Source: Pyrinomonadaceae bacterium (lineage in GTDB: Bacteria; Acidobacteriota; Blastocatellia; Pyrinomonadales; Pyrinomonadaceae). From it: DNA of 64,000 nt. This document shows positions 1-8,719 of this stretch, piece by piece. The notes under the pieces were generated by a model. That model was not told the DNA's origin. It ran no database searches and saw only the letters and a list, made by a program, of their open reading frames with translations. Position 1 is the stretch's first letter. Every line of letters begins with the position of its first letter. The stretch covers positions 1,488,001 to 1,552,000 of the forward strand of contig DASUNM010000023.1 of assembly GCA_036277115.1 (NCBI GenBank). The letters are read 5' to 3'. Both the position numbers and the translations under genes were made by a program.

Positions 1-416
1 TTCGCTTTCACTTTCATGCGGTTGGCTTTGACAATCTCGCGCTCGAAAATGTCCTGCTTGGCAATCTCGACGATTGAGCCATCCGGTTTAATGACGCGCG
101 CGGCGATATCCTTAATCTTCATGCCTTTGGAAAAAGTGATATCGAACTTGCTGTATTTCTCGCGGCCGCGCTCGGTAAAAATTTTGACGCGCACGTAATG
201 CTGCATCGACAGATTGTCATCAGAGCTATCGTCGATCCTGACTTCCCAAAAGATTGCCTCGGCGTCGGCGTCGGCCTCAACCTTAGCGGTCTTCATCGCA
301 ATCTCTTCCGGAGTTACCGGACGCCAGTCGTTATCTCCTGGGCCACCCAGCGCTGGAGTGAGGCTGAGTGCACACACGAATGCCAACCGGAGAGCTAAAA
401 AGTAGGGGGACTTCAT
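1..416 (-). CDS. Secreted DUF3857-type protein, 5' part only (cut by window edge)
   Basis: An open frame read leftward from the ATG at 414-416 runs off the window after at least 138 codons. The start is backed by a purine-rich ribosome site (GAGAGG about 10 bases upstream). The product opens with a signal peptide (MKSPYFLALRLAFVCAL, cleavage near ALG around residue 24). It continues with RPVTPEEIAMK, then segments such as KIFTERGREKYSKFDI and VIKPDGSIVEI. This pattern is typical of DUF3857, the N-terminal domain of exported transglutaminase-like proteins common in Acidobacteriota and Bacteroidota. The transglutaminase core would lie beyond the window, so enzymatic activity cannot be judged. 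It is read in the same direction as the lar genes but lies 170 bases beyond larC, so it is probably a separate unit. Confidence 0.8.
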   Translation of the reverse strand, partial: MKSPYFLALRLAFVCALSLTPALGGPGDNDWRPVTPEEIAMKTAKVEADADAEAIFWEVRIDDSSDDNLSMQHYVRVKIFTERGREKYSKFDITFSKGMKIKDIAARVIKPDGSIVEIAKQDIFEREIVKANRMKVKA

Positions 417-585
417 AGGCAGTACTACCTCTCTAGAATTGGTTCTTGGTTCGGGCTGTGAAAACCTTAGTCAGGAACAAGAGTCCGACCACTGGCTGGT
501 CTTATTCAGTCGGGAAATGCAGCGCGGATTGTAACTCACGCTTGGTAGGGGAGCAAGGCTTTTTGCAAGCTTGTCAGCCGCTCGC

Positions 586-1773
586 TTATTCACTTTGGTG
601 GGCTGCTTTAGCCTTCATGGCGACCGACCACACCTCGCTAACACTCACGCCATGTTCGTCCGCGCGCGCCACGCAATCCTCGTGTTCCGGGGACGCTTTA
701 ACTGAGCCATCCGGCAGCCGGGCCACTTTCATTCTTATGGCGCCGTAGAAGGTCTGAACGGTTTCCACATGTCGAGGCAGGCTGTGACGGGTGACCGCGG
801 TCTCGCGTACGCCGAGAGTCGTGCTGTGACGGAATAACATCTCACGAATTGCGCGCGCTGTTTCCGGCGGGCAGAGCACTTCGATAACTACCGCCGGCCG
901 ATTCTTCTTCATCTGTACCGGCGTCAACCAAACGTCGAGCGCGCCAGCATCGTTTAAGTGCTTCACCAGCGGCTCGTACAACTGCGGATTCATGTCATCG
1001 ATGTTGCATGAAAGGACGACTAACTGCTCGACGTTAAGTCCGGCTTCCAGGTCCGCGCTTTCGCCAATTGTCAGCCGCAAAACGTTCGGGCGATCCGGCC
1101 AGTCACGTTGACCCGCACCGTAGCCCACGCGTGCAACTCGCATCGCGGGCATCGTGCCGAATTGCTTCGCGAGTGTGCGCGCGAGCGTGGCGCCGGTTGG
1201 CGTGACTGTTTCGCCTTCAATGTCTGCGCCAACCACCGGAATGTTCCGCAGCAGCAAGGCGACGGCCGGAGGAGGCACGGGAAGAATTCCGTGTTCGGTT
1301 TTAACTGTGCCACGCGACCAGGGCAGCGCGCTGCAATGAACTTCGGTTACACCCAACTCCTCGAATCCGACGAGCGCGCCGACAATGTCAACAATCGTGT
1401 CCACCGCGCCGACCTCGTGAAAGTGAATTCGATCGACAGGCACGCCGTGCACCTGGCTTTCAGCTTCCGCCAGTAATCTGAGCGCAGAGATCGCGCGCTG
1501 CTGAATCGCTTCAGGTAATTCCGCCTGCATCACGATTGACGAAAGGTCGTGCAGGCCTCTGTGCGGTTGATGTGGTGAAGAGAGAATACTTACCTGCGTC
1601 GCAGCGAGGCCGCGCTTGCTGACGTGATCGACTTTTAGCTGGACGTCGCCGAGTTTTAGCTTCGAGATTAACTCGCGCAGCTTCTGCTCAGGCCAGCCCA
1701 CATCGATCAATGCGCCGAGCAGCATGTCGCCGCTAATGCCGGCGGGACAGTCGAGATAAGCAATCCGGCTCAT
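586..1773 (-). CDS. larC: Nickel-pincer cofactor nickel-insertion protein LarC
   Basis: LarC performs the last step of nickel-pincer nucleotide (NPN) cofactor synthesis, the CTP-dependent insertion of nickel into the bis-thiocarboxylated nucleotide. The 395-residue product begins MSRIAYLDCPAGISGDMLLGA, the conserved LarC N-terminus, followed by His-rich stretches (VDRIHFHEVGAVDTIVDI near residues 113-130) and the C-terminal ferredoxin-like part (LVVLSCNIDDMNPQLYEPL). Here it is one continuous frame. In Lactiplantibacillus plantarum the protein is made by a programmed frameshift between larC1 and larC2. Its ATG overlaps the larB stop as ATGA, suggesting translational coupling in the order larE-larB-larC. 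The cofactor's best-known user, lactate racemase LarA, is not in the window. Confidence 0.95.
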   Translation of the reverse strand: MSRIAYLDCPAGISGDMLLGALIDVGWPEQKLRELISKLKLGDVQLKVDHVSKRGLAATQVSILSSPHQPHRGLHDLSSIVMQAELPEAIQQRAISALRLLAEAESQVHGVPVDRIHFHEVGAVDTIVDIVGALVGFEELGVTEVHCSALPWSRGTVKTEHGILPVPPPAVALLLRNIPVVGADIEGETVTPTGATLARTLAKQFGTMPAMRVARVGYGAGQRDWPDRPNVLRLTIGESADLEAGLNVEQLVVLSCNIDDMNPQLYEPLVKHLNDAGALDVWLTPVQMKKNRPAVVIEVLCPPETARAIREMLFRHSTTLGVRETAVTRHSLPRHVETVQTFYGAIRMKVARLPDGSVKASPEHEDCVARADEHGVSVSEVWSVAMKAKAAHQSE

Positions 1774-2675
1774 CGAGCGACTGTCTCCTCTTCATTTCCC
1801 CTCTCCGCCAGCGGAGAGGGGTTAGGGGAGAGGTTGCCGTGGCTTGACCCCTCCCCCATCCCCTCTCCGCTTGCGGGGAAGGGTTCATGCAGAGATCCTC
1901 TTCTGGCGCGCTTGAGATCTGCTTGTCGAATGCGTGTGAGTAGACGATGCGCCGCGGTCGCCGCACCTAAACCGTTGTCGATATTGACGACCGTTACTCC
2001 CGTGGCGCAGCTATTCAGCATTCCCAGCAGCGCCGCGATTCCCTGGAAACTTGCGCCGTACCCGACGCTGGTGGGTACCGCGATCACCGGACTGTCGATT
2101 AGTCCGCCCACGACGCTGGGCAGCGCGCCTTCCATCCCGGCAACCACAATCACCACGTCGGCTTCCTGCAAATGGTTTGCGTACTCAAGCAGACGATGAA
2201 TTCCCGCAACCCCGACGTCGTAGACCGTTTGGGTTGAGTCACCCAGAAACTTCAACACTTCGGCAGCTTCTTCCGCGACCGGCACATCGGACGTTCCTGC
2301 CGCGATCACCAGAGCTCGTCCTGCATTCGACTTCGGAAAACTGTTGACTACGAGAATTCGCGCTTTCGCGTGATGCACAACGTCCGGCAGCAACGCGCGC
2401 GTGGCTTCGAAGTGCGCCGTCGTGACCCGCGTCGCCAGCGCCCTGCCCGTCCGCGCCACCATCGCGCTCATGATCGCCGCGAGTTGTTCCGGCGACTTGC
2501 CTTCGCCGTAAACGAACTCAGGCATGCTTTGACGCAACGCGCGATGGTGATCCAGCCGGGCAAAGTCGCCGATCGGCTCGATCGGCTGCCAGCGCAGTTT
2601 TTCCAGCGCTTCGCCGGGCGACAATTTGCCGCTCGCGACTTCCGCCAGCAGATTTGAAACAGTATCTCTATCCAT
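1770..2675 (-). CDS. larB: Pyridinium-3,5-biscarboxylic acid mononucleotide synthase LarB
   Basis: LarB carboxylates nicotinic acid adenine dinucleotide and hydrolyses the phosphoanhydride, the first step of NPN cofactor synthesis. The 301-residue product has the PurE-like C-terminal domain: VNSFPKSNAGRALVIAAGTSDVPVAEEA, DVVIVVAGMEGALPSVVGG and the late VNIDNGLGAA. The N-terminal region VSNLLAEVASGKLSPGEALEKL is also typical. The recognisable LarB fold ends near residue 255. Residues from about 264 on, rich in Pro, Gly, Ser and Glu, are the translation of a palindromic intergenic repeat (1798-1883), so the protein carries a non-homologous tail yet keeps its ATGA overlap with larC. The gene overlaps larE by 8 bases. 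Confidence 0.94.
   Translation of the reverse strand: MDRDTVSNLLAEVASGKLSPGEALEKLRWQPIEPIGDFARLDHHRALRQSMPEFVYGEGKSPEQLAAIMSAMVARTGRALATRVTTAHFEATRALLPDVVHHAKARILVVNSFPKSNAGRALVIAAGTSDVPVAEEAAEVLKFLGDSTQTVYDVGVAGIHRLLEYANHLQEADVVIVVAGMEGALPSVVGGLIDSPVIAVPTSVGYGASFQGIAALLGMLNSCATGVTVVNIDNGLGAATAAHRLLTRIRQADLKRARRGSLHEPFPASGEGMGEGSSHGNLSPNPSPLAERGNEEETVAR
1798..1883. repeat. Palindromic repeat family 5 (CCCTCTCC type), copy a, inside the larB 3' end
   Basis: Two facing arms: CCCTCTCCGCCAGCGGAGAG followed by GGGTTAGGGGAGAGG, then CCCCTCCCCCATCCCCTCTC with CGCTTGCGGGGAAGGG. Similar elements occur at 40101-40256, 60207-60292 and 63251-63412. This copy lies in the coding sequence and is translated as the tail of LarB. 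Confidence 0.8.
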
Positions 2676-3528
2676 GCTTAACGAATCCTTCGTTCATGCT
2701 GCCGTGCCGCAGCCCCGCCAGGTCGATGGTCACGTCCGTGTAGCCAACAGCGCGGACCGCGGCAACGATTTCATCGCGCTGCGCAAGTGCCCGCGGAATC
2801 ATTTGCTGTTCGACTTCCACGCGCGCGAGGTTGTCGTGATGACGGACTCGCAGATCGGCAAACCCAAGCCGGCGCAAGGCCATCTCCGCACGATCGACTT
2901 GAGACAAAATCTTGGGCGTGATCGTAATTCCGTATTCGACTCGGCTGGACAAGCAAGCCATCTGCGGCTTGTCCCAGTTGCTTAATCCCAGACGCCGCGC
3001 CAACTCGCGAATTTCATCTTTATTGAAGCCCACTTCGCAGAGTGGGCTGCGCACGCCCAGTTCGCGGCCGGCCTTGCGTCCCGGCCGAAAGTCGCTCGTG
3101 TCTTCGGCGTTAAAGCCATCAACTACAGTTTCGAATCCGTGCTGCCGCGCGACGTCAGTCAAAGCCGCGTAAACATGCTCCTTGCAAAAGTAACAACGGT
3201 TGATGGGATTCGCGGCGTAACGCTGGTCTTCAACTTCATTTGTTTCGACCGTGACGTGAGAAATTCCTATCTCACCGAGCATGCGAAGTGCGTCACGCTG
3301 TTCGTCCTGACCCAGACTCGGCGAAATCGCGATTGCGGCCAGCACGTGGTCACGGCCTAAAACATCAACCGCCACTTGCGCCACGAGCGTACTGTCTACA
3401 CCGCCTGAGAAGGCGACCAGCACCCGCTCGAAACCGGCGATGATCTCTTTCAAGCTCTCGAATTTGATTTGTAAATAGGCCGGCAGCGGTTCATTCTCGC
3501 GCCGCTCGGCCAGGCTCAGGTTGTTCAT
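2668..3528 (-). CDS. larE: ATP-dependent sulfur transferase LarE
   Basis: LarE adenylates the carboxylates of the LarB product and converts them to thiocarboxylates. The 286-residue product has the PP-loop SGGVDS at residues 41-46, the family motif NPINRCYFCKEHVYAAL around 108-123, GRKAGRELGVRSPL at 150-163, and KPQMACLSSRVEYG at 187-200. C192 in the last motif corresponds by context to the sulfur-donating Cys176 of the L. plantarum enzyme. C112 and C115 form an additional CxxC, so three cysteines could hold an iron-sulfur cluster as described for some LarE proteins (inference). It is the first gene of larE-larB-larC. No strong ribosome site precedes the ATG. Confidence 0.95.
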   Translation of the reverse strand: MNNLSLAERRENEPLPAYLQIKFESLKEIIAGFERVLVAFSGGVDSTLVAQVAVDVLGRDHVLAAIAISPSLGQDEQRDALRMLGEIGISHVTVETNEVEDQRYAANPINRCYFCKEHVYAALTDVARQHGFETVVDGFNAEDTSDFRPGRKAGRELGVRSPLCEVGFNKDEIRELARRLGLSNWDKPQMACLSSRVEYGITITPKILSQVDRAEMALRRLGFADLRVRHHDNLARVEVEQQMIPRALAQRDEIVAAVRAVGYTDVTIDLAGLRHGSMNEGFVKHG

Positions 3529-3593
3529 GATTCGTTTCGGCCGTCAGTTTAGCATTAACCTGGCGCGTGTTCATTTCCGCTCGCTCCAGATGA

Positions 3594-3599
3594 TATAAT
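3594..3599 (+). promoter_or_regulatory. Candidate -10 box for the aldolase gene
   Basis: A perfect TATAAT lies 67 bases before the aldolase ATG, in the gap between divergent larE and fbaB. No good -35 hexamer stands 16-18 bases upstream, so this is only a candidate. Confidence 0.4.
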
Positions 3600-3665
3600 T
3601 CGCGCCACTCGCAATAATTCAACTTAGTTCATGCGCGGCATGACGACGTCACTGGAGGAACAGGT

Positions 3666-4769
3666 ATGGCCACAGAAATGAAACGATCCACGGGAACAAT
3701 CGATCGGATTGAAGAACTGCTCGGGGACGATGCAAGAACGCTGCTCGACTTCAAATCGACGGTGATCCCAAAAGAGCAGTTGCACCTGCCCGGACCGGAT
3801 TACGTTGACCGCGTGGTGTCCGAAAGTGATCGTTCTCCCGCGGTGCTTCGTTCGTTGCAATCGTTAATCAGCAATGGACGTCTGGCCAACACCGGTTATG
3901 TTTCGATTCTGCCGGTTGATCAAGGCATCGAACACTCCGGCGGCGCTTCATTCGCGCCAAACCCGCAGTATTTCGATCCGGACAACATTGTGAAGCTCGC
4001 CATCGAAGGCGGTTGCAATGCGGTCGCTTCAACCTACGGCGTGCTGGGCAGCGTCGCCCGGAAATACGCCCACAAGATTCCATTTATCGTTAAGATCAAT
4101 CACAACGAACTGCTCACGCTGCCAAACAAATTCGATCAGATCATGTTCGGCACGATCAAAGAGGCGCGGGACCTGGGCGCGGTCGCTGTCGGCGCTACAA
4201 TCTATTTCGGTTCGGACGAATCGACGCGGCAAATCGTCGAAGTCTCAGAGGCATTCGCGCAGGCCCACGAACTTGGCATGGCGTGCATTCTCTGGTGCTA
4301 TCTGCGCAACTCAAAATTCAAAACTCCCGAGGGCGACATGCACTCGTCGGCGGATCTCACCGGCCAGGCGAACCATCTGGGCGTAACGATTCAAGCCGAC
4401 ATCGTCAAGCAGAAATTGCCCGAACGTAACGGCGGCTACCTGGCAGTCGAAAAAGAGCTGGGCAAATCGTACGGCAAGACAAGCAAGCTCGTTTACGAAA
4501 AACTCACCACCGATAATCCAATCGATCTGGTTCGCTATCAGGTCGCGAACGGCTACATGGGCCGGGTTGGGCTGATCAATTCCGGCGGCGAATCAAAAGG
4601 CGAGAGCGACATGGCCGAAGCTGTACGCACTGCGGTCATCAACAAACGCGGCGGCGGCATGGGCCTGATTTCCGGACGTAAAGCATTCCAACGTCCGATG
4701 AATGAAGGCGTCCAGCTCCTGAATGCGATTCAAGACGTTTATCTGTCCAAAGAAATTACGATCGCCTAA
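3666..4769 (+). CDS. fbaB: Class I fructose-bisphosphate aldolase (FbaB/DhnA type)
   Basis: Catalyses reversible cleavage of fructose 1,6-bisphosphate to dihydroxyacetone phosphate and glyceraldehyde 3-phosphate in cytosolic glycolysis and gluconeogenesis, through a Schiff-base lysine. The 367-residue protein follows E. coli FbaB almost block by block: [86 protein letters not shown]-like [18 protein letters not shown] and a C-terminal [10 protein letters not shown]. It has a slightly longer N-terminus than the 350-residue E. coli enzyme. A GGAGGA ribosome site lies 8 bases before the ATG. It stands alone between divergent larE and the next plus-strand gene. Confidence 0.97.
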   Translation: MATEMKRSTGTIDRIEELLGDDARTLLDFKSTVIPKEQLHLPGPDYVDRVVSESDRSPAVLRSLQSLISNGRLANTGYVSILPVDQGIEHSGGASFAPNPQYFDPDNIVKLAIEGGCNAVASTYGVLGSVARKYAHKIPFIVKINHNELLTLPNKFDQIMFGTIKEARDLGAVAVGATIYFGSDESTRQIVEVSEAFAQAHELGMACILWCYLRNSKFKTPEGDMHSSADLTGQANHLGVTIQADIVKQKLPERNGGYLAVEKELGKSYGKTSKLVYEKLTTDNPIDLVRYQVANGYMGRVGLINSGGESKGESDMAEAVRTAVINKRGGGMGLISGRKAFQRPMNEGVQLLNAIQDVYLSKEITIA

Positions 4770-4796
4770 ACATCGAAGCAAAACAATCGCTTTGCA

Positions 4797-4825
4797 TTGC
4801 GAAAGTGTGAGCGGATACCTATAAT
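4797..4825 (+). promoter_or_regulatory. Candidate sigma-70-type promoter for the metallophosphoesterase gene
   Basis: TTGCGA at 4797-4802 and TATAAT at 4820-4825 are separated by 17 bases. The gene's ATG at 4848 follows 22 bases after the -10 box, giving a short leader. The box also contains an in-frame TTG that could be misread as the start codon. Confidence 0.55.
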
Positions 4826-4847
4826 CCGCTCGCTTTCCCAAGCCGTC

Positions 4848-5711
4848 ATGCCAACTTCAATTCGGTGGAAACACGATCGCCCGGTGCGGCGCACAGTCAA
4901 GGCGCAACCGCGCCCGCTGAGTACGCTCAAGACTGTGCTCGCGCAAACCGCCAAACATGCGCTCACTGAGCCTTTCATGCTTTCGATCGAGCGGCAGGAG
5001 ATTCTGCTGAAGCGGCTGCCGCCAAAGCTGGACGGACTCCGAATCGTTCACCTTTCTGATTTCCACTATGGGCCGCTCGTCAACCCCCGGCATCTTGAGC
5101 GCGCCGTCAAAGCCGCCAACGACCTGCAGCCGGATGTGATCGCGTTAACCGGCGATTATATTTCGGTGGATCGAATGTATGCGGAGCCTTGCGCGGAAGT
5201 AGTTGGGAAACTGCGGGCGCCCCACGGCGTGTACGCGGTGCTGGGGAATCACGATCACTGGACCGACGCCACCTTGATAGCGGATTTGTTTCGCGCTGAA
5301 GGCGTTCGCGTCCTGATCAATGAAGGAACGCGCATGGACCTGCGCGGCGAGAGTTTTTGGCTGGCCGGTGTCGATGACACGATGGTCGGGCTGGAAGATC
5401 TGTCGCTGGCCCTGGCCGGTTCAAGCGACGACGAATTCAAGCTGCTGCTGGCCCACAATCCAATCATTTTGCGCAGGGCGGCCCGCGTTTCTGTCGACCT
5501 TGTGCTCAGTGGTCATACCCACGGCGGCCAAGTCACCTGGCGATCAGAAAAAAGCCGTTCAGGCCGCCCGCGACGAAGGATGCTGCGGGGACTGGGTCGT
5601 CGCGGCAACACGCAAATTTACGTGACCCGCGGCTTGGGAACCGTCGTGCTGCCGATTCGCTACGGTTGCCCGCCTGAGGTTTCAGTACTCGAGCTACGCA
5701 GCACAACTTAG
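4848..5711 (+). CDS. Metallophosphoesterase (YkuE/YaeI-like)
   Basis: A calcineurin-type binuclear metal phosphoesterase. The metal-binding blocks appear in order: LRIVHLSDFHYGP (DxH), VIALTGDYISVD (GD), YAVLGNHDHW (GNHD), LLLAHNP and VLSGHTHGGQV (GHxH). With this start the protein has 287 residues. An upstream in-frame TTG at 4797 sits inside the -35 box of the likely promoter and is rejected. An internal ATG at 4978 (MLSIERQE) is another option, because residues before it are basic and poorly conserved-looking. Relatives act as membrane-linked phosphodiesterases. The substrate is unknown. The neighbour is the phospholipid gene pgsA, which fits an envelope role but does not prove one. Confidence 0.85.
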   Translation: MPTSIRWKHDRPVRRTVKAQPRPLSTLKTVLAQTAKHALTEPFMLSIERQEILLKRLPPKLDGLRIVHLSDFHYGPLVNPRHLERAVKAANDLQPDVIALTGDYISVDRMYAEPCAEVVGKLRAPHGVYAVLGNHDHWTDATLIADLFRAEGVRVLINEGTRMDLRGESFWLAGVDDTMVGLEDLSLALAGSSDDEFKLLLAHNPIILRRAARVSVDLVLSGHTHGGQVTWRSEKSRSGRPRRRMLRGLGRRGNTQIYVTRGLGTVVLPIRYGCPPEVSVLELRSTT

Positions 5712-5756
5712 TTCAGGTTCCGGAATACGATTGATGCTACGACCACCTCCAGTCCG

Positions 5757-5848
5757 CAACTCGAAATTCGCATTTTGGAAATCTGAAATCTGAGATCTGA
5801 AATCGAAATCTTGAACTGTGAAATCTGAAATTTGAAATCTGAGATCTG
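5757..5848. repeat. Heptad tandem repeat locus A (AAATCTG/AGATCTG)
   Basis: About 13 consecutive degenerate 7-bp units with one slipped base: CAACTCG, AAATTCG, CATTTTG, then AAATCTG, AAATCTG, AGATCTG, AAATCGA, AATCTTG, AACTGTG, AAATCTG, AAATTTG, AAATCTG, AGATCTG. The array fills the gap between the phosphoesterase and pgsA and stops 8 bases before the pgsA start. Confidence 0.85.
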
Positions 5849-5856
5849 AGCTTCTT

Positions 5857-6438
5857 GTGTCCTCACGCATCGTCACCGTACCGAATCTGCTGACCGTGTT
5901 CCGGATGGCATTGACTCCGGTATTCGTATCGCTCCTCTTCTATCAAAAGTTCATGTTGGCCCTGGGGGCATTCGTCCTGGCGGGCATAACTGACGGTTTG
6001 GATGGATTGCTCGCCCGCCGGTTTGACCAGCAGTCGCCGCTGGGACGGATTCTGGATCCCATCGCCGACAAGCTGATGCTGGTAGCGTCGTTCATCGTTC
6101 TCTCGATGAAAGGCGTGTATCCCGCCCCCATTCCCAGTCACCTGCCAATCCCCTTTTGGGTCACCATTACGGTCATCAGCCGTGACGTCTTTATCCTGAT
6201 TGGCGCCGCCGCAATCAACATGGTCACGGGATTCCGCTCGTTCGAGCCCTCCCTCCTGGGAAAGATCAGCACCGTCGTACAAATCGTGGCCGTGGCCGTA
6301 GTCATGCTCTCCGCCCAAACCCGCATTGGCACCGGCTACTATCTCCCAACGGTTTATGCCGCCGTGTTCGCGCTGGCACTTCTCTCCGGTATCCACTACA
6401 TCTTCTTCGTTTCCCGCCGCCTCAACGACCGGCCTTAG
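5857..6438 (+). CDS. pgsA: CDP-diacylglycerol-glycerol-3-phosphate 3-phosphatidyltransferase
   Basis: Makes phosphatidylglycerol phosphate from CDP-diacylglycerol and glycerol 3-phosphate at the inner membrane. The CDP-alcohol phosphotransferase signature is complete: DG-LL-AR, then eight residues, G-RIL-D-PIA-D (residues about 49-71). The 193-residue length and several hydrophobic segments fit the family. The N-terminus VPNLLTVFRM is typical. The start is taken as GTG at 5857 (MSSRIVTVPNLL); no ATG fits, and no clear ribosome site is visible because the upstream DNA is a heptad repeat array. Confidence 0.94.
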   Translation: MSSRIVTVPNLLTVFRMALTPVFVSLLFYQKFMLALGAFVLAGITDGLDGLLARRFDQQSPLGRILDPIADKLMLVASFIVLSMKGVYPAPIPSHLPIPFWVTITVISRDVFILIGAAAINMVTGFRSFEPSLLGKISTVVQIVAVAVVMLSAQTRIGTGYYLPTVYAAVFALALLSGIHYIFFVSRRLNDRP

Positions 6439-6479
6439 CCGTGCGACCCCCAAACTCTGTTCTTTTGGGACTTTTAGAC

Positions 6480-6508
6480 CTTGACGTCAGACCCTCAACT
6501 GAAGTTGA
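6480..6508 (+). promoter_or_regulatory. Candidate heat-shock operator upstream of dnaK
   Basis: CTTGA at 6480-6484 and TCAA at 6495-6498 face each other with 10 bases between. The HspR-binding HAIR element (CTTGAGT-N7-ACTCAAG) has 11 between the same blocks, so the match is near but not exact. A perfect inverted repeat TCAACT-GA-AGTTGA (6495-6508) overlaps the -35 box. An HspR-like repressor gene lies in the same gene group. Confidence 0.35.
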
Positions 6509-6533
6509 CAGCAACGGACTCAGATATTATATT
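6505..6533 (+). promoter_or_regulatory. dnaK promoter
   Basis: A consensus -35 TTGACA (6505-6510), a 17-base spacer and TATATT (6528-6533) precede the dnaK ATG by 57 bases. It has the form of a strong housekeeping promoter and overlaps an inverted repeat that could bind a repressor. Confidence 0.65.
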
Positions 6534-6590
6534 GGGCAGGCATTTAACCCCGTTTCTTGGTAAGCGGAATCAATTTTTGGAGCGTTTAAA

Positions 6591-8516
6591 ATGAGCAAGA
6601 TCATAGGAATTGACTTAGGAACGACTAATTCGGTGGTCGCAGTCATGGAAGGCGGCGAGCCGACGGTTATCACCAACTCTGAGGGCGGTCGGACAACTCC
6701 GTCAGTCGTAGCGTTCGCCAAAGATGGCAACCGCCTGGTCGGCCAAGTCGCCAAGCGTCAGGCCGTAACCAACCCGGAAAACACGATTTATTCAATCAAA
6801 AGGTTCATGGGTCGGAAATTCAACGAGGTGTCCGAAGAAATCAAGCAGCATCCCTACAAAGTCCAGGGGACTGGAACCGGCGGCGATGTGCGTATTGTCG
6901 CGGGCGGCAAGGAATGGAGTCCGCCGGAAATCTCCGCGATGATCCTTCAGAAAATGAAGCAATCTGCCGAGGACTATCTCGGCCAGAAGGTCGAGAAGGC
7001 GGTCATTACCGTTCCGGCCTACTTTAACGACGCGCAGCGCCAGGCGACGAAGGATGCCGGCAAGATCGCCGGACTGGAAGTAATGCGCATCGTGAACGAG
7101 CCTACCGCGGCCGCGCTGGCCTACGGCCTCGACAAAAAGAAAGACGAAACCATTGCCGTGTTCGACTTTGGCGGTGGCACCTTCGACATCTCGATTCTCG
7201 AGGTTGGCGAAGGCGTCGTGGAAGTGAAATCCACGAACGGCGACACCCACCTGGGCGGCGACGACATCGATGAAGCGCTGGTCGATTGGATCATTGACGA
7301 GTTCAAGAAGGACCAGGGCATCGACTTGTCCAAAGACAAGATGGCTTTGCAGCGCCTCAAGGAAACGGCCGAGAAAGCCAAGATTGAGCTGTCGCACACG
7401 ATGGAGACGGAAATTAACCTTCCGTTCATCACCGCCGATCAGTCCGGACCGAAACACCTGGTGATGAAACTGACGCGAGCGCGGTTCGAGCAGCTAGGCG
7501 AACCACTCTTCAAGCGGCTGATGCCTCCGGTTGAGCAGGCTTTGAAAGATGCCGGCGTGGATGCGAAGAAAATCGATGAAGTAGTTCTGGTCGGCGGCTC
7601 GACGCGCATTCCGAAAGTACAGGAATTGGTGAAGGGCTTCTTCGGCAAAGAGCCCAATCGCAGTGTGAACCCCGATGAAGTGGTCGCCGTGGGCGCCGCG
7701 GTGCAAGCGGGCGTGCTGTCGGGTGAGAAGACCGACATCCTCTTGCTCGACGTGACTCCCCTCAGCCTCGGCATCGAAACACTTGGCGGCGTGGCCACGA
7801 AACTCATTGAGCGCAACACCACCATTCCGACGCGCAAGTCGGAAATCTTCTCGACGGCTTCTGACAACCAGACGTCGGTCGAAGTTCACGTGTTGCAGGG
7901 TGAACGCCCGATGGCGACGGACAATCGCACGCTCGGCAAGTTCCACCTGGTCGGCATTCCACCGGCGCCGCGCGGCATGCCGCAAATCGAAGTGGCCTTC
8001 GACATTGACGCGAACGGCATTGTGAACGTGTCAGCAAAAGACATGGGCACGGGCCGCGAACAGAAGATCACGATCACCGCTTCGTCGGGCCTCAGTAAAG
8101 ACGAAATCGACAAAATGATGCGCGACGCGGAATCGCACTCGACCGAGGACGCGACTAAGCGTGAAGAGATCGAATCGCGCAATCGCCTCGATGGTCTGGT
8201 TTATCAGATGGAGAAAACGCTGAACGAGAACCGCGAGAAAGTTGGCGCGGTCGCCGGCGAAGTCGAAACCGCCATTGCCGATGCGAAGAAGGCCGTCGAA
8301 GAAGGCGGCGTCGAGCGGATGAACAATGCGTTCAATACGCTGCAGACGGTTTCACACAAGATGGCCGAAGCGCTCTATCAGCAGACGTCCTCAACCCCGG
8401 GCGGTGAAACGACTGAGCAGTCATCGGCCGCAGGCGCATCGTCCACCGGTCAAACCGGCGGCGAAGACAATGTGATCGACGCGGAGTACGTGGACGTAGA
8501 CGAAGACAAGAAGTAA
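6591..8516 (+). CDS. dnaK: Chaperone DnaK (Hsp70)
   Basis: Cytosolic ATP-dependent chaperone that holds and refolds unfolded proteins with DnaJ and GrpE. The 641-residue length is standard. The nucleotide-binding domain shows [11 protein letters not shown] at residues 6-16, [28 protein letters not shown] and [13 protein letters not shown]. The substrate-binding domain shows [11 protein letters not shown] and EVHVLQGER. The end [15 protein letters not shown] carries the usual acidic C-terminal tail. The ribosome site GGAG lies 8 bases before the ATG. dnaJ and hspR follow; grpE, often between dnaK and dnaJ, is missing here and must be elsewhere. Regulation by HspR is likely from context. Confidence 0.98.
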   Translation: MSKIIGIDLGTTNSVVAVMEGGEPTVITNSEGGRTTPSVVAFAKDGNRLVGQVAKRQAVTNPENTIYSIKRFMGRKFNEVSEEIKQHPYKVQGTGTGGDVRIVAGGKEWSPPEISAMILQKMKQSAEDYLGQKVEKAVITVPAYFNDAQRQATKDAGKIAGLEVMRIVNEPTAAALAYGLDKKKDETIAVFDFGGGTFDISILEVGEGVVEVKSTNGDTHLGGDDIDEALVDWIIDEFKKDQGIDLSKDKMALQRLKETAEKAKIELSHTMETEINLPFITADQSGPKHLVMKLTRARFEQLGEPLFKRLMPPVEQALKDAGVDAKKIDEVVLVGGSTRIPKVQELVKGFFGKEPNRSVNPDEVVAVGAAVQAGVLSGEKTDILLLDVTPLSLGIETLGGVATKLIERNTTIPTRKSEIFSTASDNQTSVEVHVLQGERPMATDNRTLGKFHLVGIPPAPRGMPQIEVAFDIDANGIVNVSAKDMGTGREQKITITASSGLSKDEIDKMMRDAESHSTEDATKREEIESRNRLDGLVYQMEKTLNENREKVGAVAGEVETAIADAKKAVEEGGVERMNNAFNTLQTVSHKMAEALYQQTSSTPGGETTEQSSAAGASSTGQTGGEDNVIDAEYVDVDEDKK

Positions 8517-8520
8517 CTTC

Positions 8521-8710
8521 TGGAGTGCGCCGGCAGATTGATCACCCCAGCGTGGCTGCCACGCTGGGGACCCCGTGAACGCGGCGACGGCGCTTTGGAT
8601 TTCGACAGAGACTTGGACTTGTCGAACTGAAACACGGCTGCTGAAAGCTGAAGCCCGTCGTTAAGAGATCCAAAGCGCTGTCGCCGCTCTGCTTTGCCAG
8701 CGCACTCCAA
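8521..8710. repeat. MITE-like element family 1, copy a, between dnaK and dnaJ
   Basis: About 190 bp with terminal inverted repeats: TGGAGTGCGCCGGCA at the left and TGCCAGCGCACTCCA at the right, with one mismatch. A second nested pair is GCGGCGACGGCGCTTTGGAT against ATCCAAAGCGCTGTCGCCGC. A separate perfect hairpin (11-bp stem, CCCCAGCGTGG) lies at 8545-8569. A related copy occurs at 46041-46168. No coding capacity is seen, so it would depend on a transposase in trans. Confidence 0.75.
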
Positions 8711-8719
8711 ATATGAACC

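Noticed and set aside
4797-4847. TTG at 4797 as start of the metallophosphoesterase
   Set aside because: The codon is inside a -35 box followed by a perfect TATAAT at 17 bases, so it lies upstream of transcription.
7494-7985. A 163-codon minus-strand frame inside dnaK
   Set aside because: Antisense to a firmly identified gene with no recognisable motif; shadow of dnaK codon usage.
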